A program made the translations under genes and the position numbers. A stretch of 64,000 bases of DNA from contig NZ_AP022563.1 in NCBI RefSeq assembly GCF_010726645.1, positions 62,001 to 126,000 of the forward strand, given 5' to 3'. A model generated the notes under the pieces. It saw only the letters and a list, made by a program, of their open reading frames with translations, had not been told where the DNA came from and did not search any database. This stretch comes from Mycolicibacterium duvalii. Lineage in GTDB: Bacteria > Actinomycetota > Actinomycetes > Mycobacteriales > Mycobacteriaceae. Of the stretch, positions 58,483 to 64,000 are shown in pieces (within the stretch, counting starts at the first letter, position 1; each line of letters begins with the position of its first letter).

Positions 58483-59436
58483 TCAGTTCGGTGCGGCCGC
58501 GGTACAGAGCCGCTCCGACAGGTCCCAGAGCGTCAGCGCCCGGGCCTCGTCGGTGGCGTACGGCGCCGCGTCCGAGAGCCGGCAGTCCGACAGATAGACC
58601 CCGTCCACCGCGTCCAGGTCCGCGTTGACCGCGGCCCACACCTGCGTCGCCGCTCCGTGCTCGGCGGTGGTGAAGTCCTTGGTCACATCCACGGCGCGGG
58701 ACCCGCTCGGCTCGCTGGTGCGCTGTGCGCGCGCGTGGTGGTTCAGCCATTGGAAGTCCGCGGCGGTCATGTGCCGCGCCAGCGAGGTCGCCACGATGCC
58801 CGGATGCACCGCGAAGGCGCGCACCCCGCGGTCGCGCAGCCGCCGGTCCAACTCGACCGCATGCAACACATTGGCGGTCTTGGCCGCGCCGTAGGCGGCG
58901 AACTTGTCGTACTCGCGGCGCTCCCAGTTCGGGTCGTCGAAGTCGATGTCACCCATCCGGTGTCCGTCAGAAGCCAGCACCACCACCCGGGCGCCGTCGG
59001 CGGCGACCAAAGCCGGCAGGAGCAGGCGGGTGAACTCGAAATGGCCGAGATGATTTGTGCCGAACTGGATCTCGAAACCGTCGACGGTGCGGCTGAACGG
59101 GGTGAACATCACCCCCGCGTTGTTCATCAGCACGTGCACCACGGGCGTCAACTCGGCGATCTGGGCTGCCGCGGCAGCAACGCTGCCCAGCGACGTCAGA
59201 TCCAGGTGCACGGCCGACAACGTCGCGTCCGGGACGTGCTCACGCACCCACGCTGCGGTGTCGGCCAGGGCATCGGCATTGCGCGCCGCCAGGATCACAT
59301 GAGCGCCCGTCGCGGCCAACGCCCGCGCCGACTCGCGGCCCAGCCCGGCCGAAGCCCCGGTGATGACGACGGTCTTCCCGGTCAGGTCGACACCGTCGAC
59401 CATGTCCAGAGCGGTGGGGGCAGCAGGTGCGGTCAC
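58483..59436 (-). CDS. Short-chain dehydrogenase (retinol dehydrogenase-like)
   Basis: A 317-aa SDR with TGASAGLGRESARAL near residue 27, NNAGVMFTPF, Ser in VVLASDGH and the YGAAKTANV catalytic pair, a pattern seen in the retinol dehydrogenase/protochlorophyllide-like branch. It diverges from the gamma carbonic anhydrase gene. GTG 59436 is chosen because upstream residues do not look like this family. Substrate unknown. Confidence 0.87.
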   Translation of the reverse strand: MTAPAAPTALDMVDGVDLTGKTVVITGASAGLGRESARALAATGAHVILAARNADALADTAAWVREHVPDATLSAVHLDLTSLGSVAAAAAQIAELTPVVHVLMNNAGVMFTPFSRTVDGFEIQFGTNHLGHFEFTRLLLPALVAADGARVVVLASDGHRMGDIDFDDPNWERREYDKFAAYGAAKTANVLHAVELDRRLRDRGVRAFAVHPGIVATSLARHMTAADFQWLNHHARAQRTSEPSGSRAVDVTKDFTTAEHGAATQVWAAVNADLDAVDGVYLSDCRLSDAAPYATDEARALTLWDLSERLCTAAAPN

Positions 59437-59509
59437 GACGTGAGGATTGCACGTTCGGCCCGCGGTGTGGTCCGGCGGGCCGTCGTGCGCGCGCTCTACG
59501 ATGGCGGCC

Positions 59510-60037
59510 ATGCCTGAGCCGTTGATCCTGTCCGTCGCCGGACGGTCCCCCGACCTGCATCCCGACAGCTGGGTGGCGCCGAACGCCACCGTGGTGGGAC
59601 AAGTGGTACTCGCCGCCGGTGCGAGCGCGTGGTACGGCGCCATTCTGCGCGCGGAGGCCGAGCCGATCGAGATCGGGGAGGGCACCAATATCCAGGACGG
59701 GGTGACCATTCACGTCGACCCCGGTTTCCCGGCCCGCATCGGCGCCGGTGTCAGCGTCGGGCACAACGCGGTGCTGCACGGGTGCACCGTGGCCGACGAC
59801 TGTCTGATCGGGATGGGAGCGGTGCTGCTCAATGGCGCCACCGTGGGGGCCGGCTCGCTGGTCGCCGCCGGCGCGGTGGTGCCCCAGGGCGCGGTGATCC
59901 CGCCGGGTTCGATGGTGGCCGGGGTGCCCGGCAAGGTGCGCCGCGACCTCAGCGAGGACGAAGCCACCATGATCCGCACCAACGCCACCCTGTATCAGGA
60001 GCTGGTCAAACTGCACCGCGACGCCGGCCGCGCCTGA
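59510..60037 (+). CDS. Gamma-class carbonic anhydrase-like hexapeptide-repeat protein
   Basis: A 175-aa left-handed beta-helix protein. The repeats run SWVAPNATVVGQVVLAAGASAWYGAILRAEAEPIEIGEGTNIQDGVTIHVDPGF..., with the three zinc-ligand His positions near the pattern GVTIHVD...GHNAVLHG. It matches the Cam/CaiE family and M. tuberculosis Rv3525c as I recall. Carbonic anhydrase activity is likely but not certain for this branch. ATG 59510 is used; ATG 59501 would add three residues. Confidence 0.83.
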   Translation: MPEPLILSVAGRSPDLHPDSWVAPNATVVGQVVLAAGASAWYGAILRAEAEPIEIGEGTNIQDGVTIHVDPGFPARIGAGVSVGHNAVLHGCTVADDCLIGMGAVLLNGATVGAGSLVAAGAVVPQGAVIPPGSMVAGVPGKVRRDLSEDEATMIRTNATLYQELVKLHRDAGRA

Positions 60038-60106
60038 CGATGAGGGGTCGGCCACAATCCGGGACCGGTCGGTTGTGATCGGCGGCGATGGGGGTACAGG
60101 CCCCTC

Positions 60107-61255
60107 GTGAGCACCCTGAGAATCCTGGTCACCGGCGCCACCGGCTACATCGGGTCACGTCTGGTCAGCGAGCTCGTCCAGGACGGGCACCACGTCGTGG
60201 CCGCCAGCCGTGACCGGCGACGGCTCGAGGACTTCGGGTGGCACGACCGGGTTCAGACGGTGTCCCTGGACGCCCACGACGAGGACTCGGTGGCGCAGGC
60301 CTTCGAGCAGGCCGGTCCCGTCGACGTCGTCTACTACCTGGTCCACGGCATCGGACAGCCGGGTTTCCGCGAGGCCGACAACCGGGCGGCGGCGACGGTC
60401 GCCTCCGCGGCCAAAGCGGCAGGTGTCCGGCGCATCGTCTACCTGGGCGGATTCGTGCCGGACGGGGACACGCTGTCGGAGCACCTGACCAGCCGCGCCG
60501 AAGTCGCGGCCGCCTTGCAGGTCGACGGCGGAGCTGACGTGGTGTGGCTCGGTGCGGCGATCATCATCGGCGCGGGCTCCACGTCGTTCGAGATGTTGCG
60601 CTACGTCGGGGACCGGTTCCTGCTGCTGCCGCTGCCGGTCTGGTCGGCCAACCCGATCGACCCGATCTCGGTGCGCGACGCGTTGTACTACCTCGTTGCG
60701 GCCGCCGACACCGACAAGGTGCCGGCCGGGTCCTACGACATCCGCGGCCCCGAGACGACGACCTACGGCGACCTGCTGCGCGCCTATGCCCGCATCGCCG
60801 GTATCTGGCGGACGCCGCTGCCGGTGATCGGCATCGACACCGGGCTGGTCTCCAAGTTCACCGGATTGGTGCTGCCGGTCCCCGGCGGATTGGCCGCCGA
60901 CCTCGTCGAGTCGCTCGACTATCCGATGATGGCATCGCAGGACGGGCTGGCCGGGCTGGTGCCCGACCCGCCCGGCGGATTGGTCAGCACAGCCGACGCG
61001 ATCCGGCAAGCAGTGAAGAGCCCGCGGCCGCGGCCCGTCGACGAACTGGCCGACCCGCATCACCTCGCCGACACCGACCCGGACTGGGCCGGCGGTGACG
61101 CGCTGCGGCTCAAGCAGCTCGCCGGGGTGGTGACCCCGTCGATCGTGCGCCCGGTGCTCGACCTGATCGGGCTGGTGCCCAAACCGGTGGCCGCGGCCGT
61201 GCGCACCGGGCTGGACGGCTTTCTCGACCTGCTGCCGAAGGCGGGCACTGCGTGA
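60107..61255 (+). CDS. NAD(P)-binding epimerase-like protein
   Basis: A 382-aa Rossmann-fold protein with GATGYIGSRLV at residues 10-20, VYYLVHGIG and an atypical active region, ending in a C-terminal extension of about 80 residues. This is the NmrA/SDR-extended branch with unknown substrate, related to mycobacterial proteins of Rv2216 or similar type. GTG 60107 starts 69 bp after the carbonic anhydrase stop. Its stop overlaps the CPBP gene (GTGA). Confidence 0.8.
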   Translation: MSTLRILVTGATGYIGSRLVSELVQDGHHVVAASRDRRRLEDFGWHDRVQTVSLDAHDEDSVAQAFEQAGPVDVVYYLVHGIGQPGFREADNRAAATVASAAKAAGVRRIVYLGGFVPDGDTLSEHLTSRAEVAAALQVDGGADVVWLGAAIIIGAGSTSFEMLRYVGDRFLLLPLPVWSANPIDPISVRDALYYLVAAADTDKVPAGSYDIRGPETTTYGDLLRAYARIAGIWRTPLPVIGIDTGLVSKFTGLVLPVPGGLAADLVESLDYPMMASQDGLAGLVPDPPGGLVSTADAIRQAVKSPRPRPVDELADPHHLADTDPDWAGGDALRLKQLAGVVTPSIVRPVLDLIGLVPKPVAAAVRTGLDGFLDLLPKAGTA

Positions 61256-61971
61256 CCCCTTCGGATCGCCGACCGCGACTGCGTAAGGAGATGTTCCGGA
61301 TCGCGCGCAACCGGGCTGCTCCGTACAACGAGCCGCCCGCGGTGATCCGGCGGCGCAAGTTCGCCGTGGTCCTGGTGTTGATCGTCGGCGGGTCGCTGCT
61401 GGGCTACTCGTTGAGCCGGCCCCCGGGTGACGAGACCTTCGTCTGGCTGACCCTGGCGCTGGCCGGGGTGTGGGCCATCGGCGCGTTCGTCTCCGGCCCG
61501 CTGCACATGGGCCACGTCCAGTTCCGCGGCCGAAACCAGCGGCCCGTCATCACCGGAACCGCCGTCGGCCTGCTGCTGGCCGGCATCTTCGTCGTCGGCG
61601 CGCTGGTCGCGCGCCAGATTCCCGGCATCTCGGACTACATCACCCGGGTGCTCGAGTACAGCAACGCCGCGCCGCTGGCGGTGATGGCGTTCATCACGGT
61701 GATCAACGGTGTGGCCGAGGAGCTGTTCTTCCGCGGCGCGCTCTACACCGCGCTGGCCAAGTACCGCCCGGTGCTGGTGACCACGGTGCTCTACGTGTTG
61801 TGCACCGCGGCCACCACCGGCAATCCGATGCTGGGCTTCGCCGCGATCATCCTCGGTACCGTGTGCGCGCTGGAACGCCGCGCCACCGGAGGCGTGCTGG
61901 CGCCGATGCTCACCCACTTCTTCTGGGGCCTGACCATGGTGCTCGCGTTGCCGCCGATCTTCGGGGTGTGA
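61252..61971 (+). CDS. CPBP family intramembrane metalloprotease
   Basis: A 239-aa membrane protein with about six helices. The CPBP motifs are present: EELFFRG in VAEELFFRGALYTAL, a middle His/Glu region, and HFFWGLTMVLA near the end. These act as intramembrane proteases or, in some, as bacteriocin immunity-like factors. GTG 61252 overlaps the previous stop, so the pair is co-translated. Substrate is unknown. Confidence 0.85.
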   Translation: MTPSDRRPRLRKEMFRIARNRAAPYNEPPAVIRRRKFAVVLVLIVGGSLLGYSLSRPPGDETFVWLTLALAGVWAIGAFVSGPLHMGHVQFRGRNQRPVITGTAVGLLLAGIFVVGALVARQIPGISDYITRVLEYSNAAPLAVMAFITVINGVAEELFFRGALYTALAKYRPVLVTTVLYVLCTAATTGNPMLGFAAIILGTVCALERRATGGVLAPMLTHFFWGLTMVLALPPIFGV

Positions 61972-61972
61972 G

Positions 61973-63250
61973 TCAGCGCAACGGATGGGCCAGCTCGTCC
62001 GCACGCATACCGGCGGCGGCCACCGCGACGACGGCCAAGACCACGGGAACGAGCCCGGCGGCCAGGAAGATCGTCTCCATCGACACCACGTTCGACAGCG
62101 GGCCGACGATCGCGAACGACACCGGCATGAAGGCCAGCGACACGAAGAAGTCGAGACTGGAGACCCGTCCCAGCATCTCGGCCCGCACCCGCCGCTGCAG
62201 CAGGGTGCCCCAGATGACCATGCCCGCGCCGTCGGTGACGCCGATGACGAACGTGGCGGCCGCCATCGCCGGGAACGACGATGTGACGCCGACGATCGCC
62301 AATGGCAGCGAGCCGACACCCCACATCGCCATCATCACCGACAGGTACCGGCGCGGCAGCGGCCGCGACGAAACACTCAGTGCGCCAACCGCACTGCCGA
62401 CCCCGAAGAACGCCAGCACGAATCCGTACGTCTGCGCACCGTGGGTGAACCTGTCCTGCACCACGAACGGCAGCAGCACTTCGATCGGCCCGAGCACCAC
62501 CAGCACGAACAGGCTGGCGAACAACAACGTCCACAACAGCCACGGCGTGCGCGCCACGAACGCGACCCCGTCGCGCAGGTCATCCAGCAGATGCGGTCGC
62601 CGCGGATCGGCGACGACGGTGCGCGCCGGCGCGGTGGTCGCCAGCAGCAACAGCAAGCCCACACCGAACAAGCCGGCGACGACGGCGGCGCCCAGCGCCG
62701 GGAACGTCGCGCCGACGAGCACGCCCGCCGCAGCCGGGCCGACCGCCCGTTGAAACACCGGGCGCACCACGCCTTCGACGCCGTTGGCTGCCAACAGTTG
62801 GTCGGCCGGCAAGATCCGGGGCAGCAGTGCGCTGTAGGCGGGAAAGAAGAACGCGGCCGCGATGCCCAGCACCGCCGCAGCTACCGCCATGTGCCAGATC
62901 CGCAGCGCCCCGGTGCTTCCCAACAACGCAACGACGGCCACGGTGGCGGTGTTGACGACCTCGACGGTGATGATGATCGAGCGCTGACTGAGCCGGTCGG
63001 CGGCCAGCCCGCCGACCAGGACGAACGCCACCAGACCGACGCCCAGACACGTGGCCACCAGCGACAGCGAGGTCGGGTTGTTGTCCAGCGCGATGACCTG
63101 CAGGACCATCACCACTGCCCACATGCCCTCGGCGAAGATCGTCACCGACACCGCGGCGATCAGCAGGCGGTACTCGCGGAACCGGAACGGCGCGAGCACC
63201 CGCCAGCCGGCCGCGTCGGCCGGCTGGGCGATGTCGTGCTGCGTGCTCAC
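61973..63250 (-). CDS. Major facilitator superfamily transporter
   Basis: A 425-aa, 12-helix transporter of the MFS type, with VRPVFQRAVGPAAAGVLVGA and RAEMLGRVSSLDFFVSLAFMPV as the domain-linking regions and GGLAADRLSQRSI as the loop 2-3 motif. It resembles drug/multidrug or enterobactin-type exporters of mycobacteria. Start GTG 63250. It converges with the CPBP gene one base apart. Substrate not defined. Confidence 0.85.
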   Translation of the reverse strand: MSTQHDIAQPADAAGWRVLAPFRFREYRLLIAAVSVTIFAEGMWAVVMVLQVIALDNNPTSLSLVATCLGVGLVAFVLVGGLAADRLSQRSIIITVEVVNTATVAVVALLGSTGALRIWHMAVAAAVLGIAAAFFFPAYSALLPRILPADQLLAANGVEGVVRPVFQRAVGPAAAGVLVGATFPALGAAVVAGLFGVGLLLLLATTAPARTVVADPRRPHLLDDLRDGVAFVARTPWLLWTLLFASLFVLVVLGPIEVLLPFVVQDRFTHGAQTYGFVLAFFGVGSAVGALSVSSRPLPRRYLSVMMAMWGVGSLPLAIVGVTSSFPAMAAATFVIGVTDGAGMVIWGTLLQRRVRAEMLGRVSSLDFFVSLAFMPVSFAIVGPLSNVVSMETIFLAAGLVPVVLAVVAVAAAGMRADELAHPLR

Positions 63251-63309
63251 CGATCGATGGTGAACGAATCACCACCTGCGCGTCGAACGAATTTCCCCCG
63301 CGGGGAGGA

Positions 63310-64000
63310 TCAGGCGTCGCTGAACTTCGCCGGGCGACGCTGCTGAAAGGCCCGGGTGCCTTCGCGGAAGTCGTTGGAGTCCAACAACGGCAGCTGTCCG
63401 GTCTTCTCCCGCTCCAGCGCGGCTTCGAGCTCGGTCAGGGTGGCCGCGTTGATCGCGTCCTTGGTCTTGCGCAGCGCCACGGCCGGCCCGGAGACCAGCG
63501 CGCCCACCACCTTGTCCACCTCGGCGTCGAAGTCGTCGGCGGGATGGACCGCGCTGACCAGACCCCAGTCGAAGGCCTCGCCGGCGGAGATGCGTTCGGC
63601 CAGCAGCGCCATGCGCATGGCGCGGACCCGGCCCACCGCGGCGGCGATCAGCGCTGATGCGCCACCGTCGGGCATCAGGCCGATCTTGGTGAATGCCAGC
63701 ATGAAAAACGCCTTCTCCGAGGCCAATACGACGTCACAGGCCAGCGCCAGCGACACGCCGACGCCCGCGGCGGCGCCCTGCACGACCGCGACGGCGGGCT
63801 GCGGCAGCGCAGTGATGGCGCGGATGCAGCGGTTGGCGGCATCGAGGACATCGGCCGGGGTGCCCGCCGCACCGGGATTGGCATGGTCTTCCTCGCTGAT
63901 GCCTGCGCCCGAGCAGAAGCCGCGGCCCGCGCCGCCGACGCGCACCACCCGGACCCGGGGATCGGTCGCCGCCAGTTCCAGGGTCTCGGCGAAGGTGTTC
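63310..64000 (-). CDS. Enoyl-CoA hydratase/isomerase (crotonase family), 5' end beyond the window
   Basis: A crotonase-fold protein of which 230 codons are visible. The start lies past base 64000, because the reading frame is open to the edge and the motif GRGFCSGAGISEED follows AATDPRVRVVRVG. Oxyanion residues are in CSGAGI and QGAAAGVGVSLALACDVV, and the LMPDGGAS segment holds the region of the second catalytic Glu, here Asp-Gly-Gly as in the PaaG/enoyl isomerase branch. The C-terminus QQRRPAKFSDA is complete at TGA 63310. Confidence 0.85.
   Translation of the reverse strand, partial: NTFAETLELAATDPRVRVVRVGGAGRGFCSGAGISEEDHANPGAAGTPADVLDAANRCIRAITALPQPAVAVVQGAAAGVGVSLALACDVVLASEKAFFMLAFTKIGLMPDGGASALIAAAVGRVRAMRMALLAERISAGEAFDWGLVSAVHPADDFDAEVDKVVGALVSGPAVALRKTKDAINAATLTELEAALEREKTGQLPLLDSNDFREGTRAFQQRRPAKFSDA

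Overview
The window is high-GC actinobacterial chromosome, most likely from a Mycolicibacterium/Mycobacterium species. The left end keeps the order known from M. tuberculosis Rv1106c-Rv1112: 3-beta-HSD, xseB, xseA, an Rv1109c-type gene, ispH, an Rv1111c-type gene and ychF. The right part carries mycobacterial lipid genes: a complete yrbE/mce operon, a WS/DGAT acyltransferase, acyl-CoA oxidation genes and a fasciclin protein.

Layout. 1-6084: conserved core ending in ychF. 6043-24479: a foreign region inserted at the 3' end of ychF. Seven short copies of the ychF 3' coding end lie at 6043, 6800, 7635, 22492, 23316, 23764 and 24456. Most copies can still encode a short VEFRF-like tail and stop. 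They cut the region into one large element and five small cassettes of 0.45-0.84 kb. Each small cassette holds one gene or one gene pair on the ychF strand: an RN..H (HEPN-like) protein, a frameshifted TIGR02391-type protein, an unknown 244-aa protein, a degraded gene, and a relBE toxin-antitoxin pair. The large element (7635-22539) looks like a phage satellite of the phiRv1 kind. It has a large serine integrase beside one att copy, an excisionase-like protein, a prim-pol/helicase next to an iteron-rich 384-bp gap, a small-terminase-like protein, a possible capsid protein and a large terminase, and I see no portal, tail or lysis genes. Inside it a serine recombinase, a 4-Cys uracil-DNA-glycosylase-like protein and a GIY-YIG nuclease form a tightly overlapping operon.

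24540-35480: assorted chromosomal genes, including an SDR, a heptad-repeat protein, a DUF1801 protein, a Ddn-like oxidoreductase, a class III nucleotide cyclase, an APH/M23-like/aminotransferase fusion, an alpha/beta hydrolase, a TetR regulator and a VOC protein. 35644-46648: a ten-gene mce operon (yrbEA, yrbEB, mceA-F and two Mce-associated proteins) for envelope lipid import. 46645-53331: SDR, WS/DGAT, a TetR/carotenoid-oxygenase divergent pair with twin palindromic operators, DoxX and a DUF3556 protein. 53425-57516: a GntR/FadR regulator divergent from a thiolase, enoyl-CoA hydratase and acyl-CoA dehydrogenase operon. 57590-64000: fasciclin protein, SDR, gamma-class carbonic anhydrase, NAD(P)-binding protein, CPBP protease, MFS transporter and a partial enoyl-CoA hydratase.

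Two exact matches to the KstR consensus TnnAACnnGTTnnA lie in front of the 3-beta-HSD and DUF3556 genes, suggesting sterol-linked control. No rRNA, tRNA or CRISPR array was seen. All family assignments come from reading the sequence by eye; no database search was possible.
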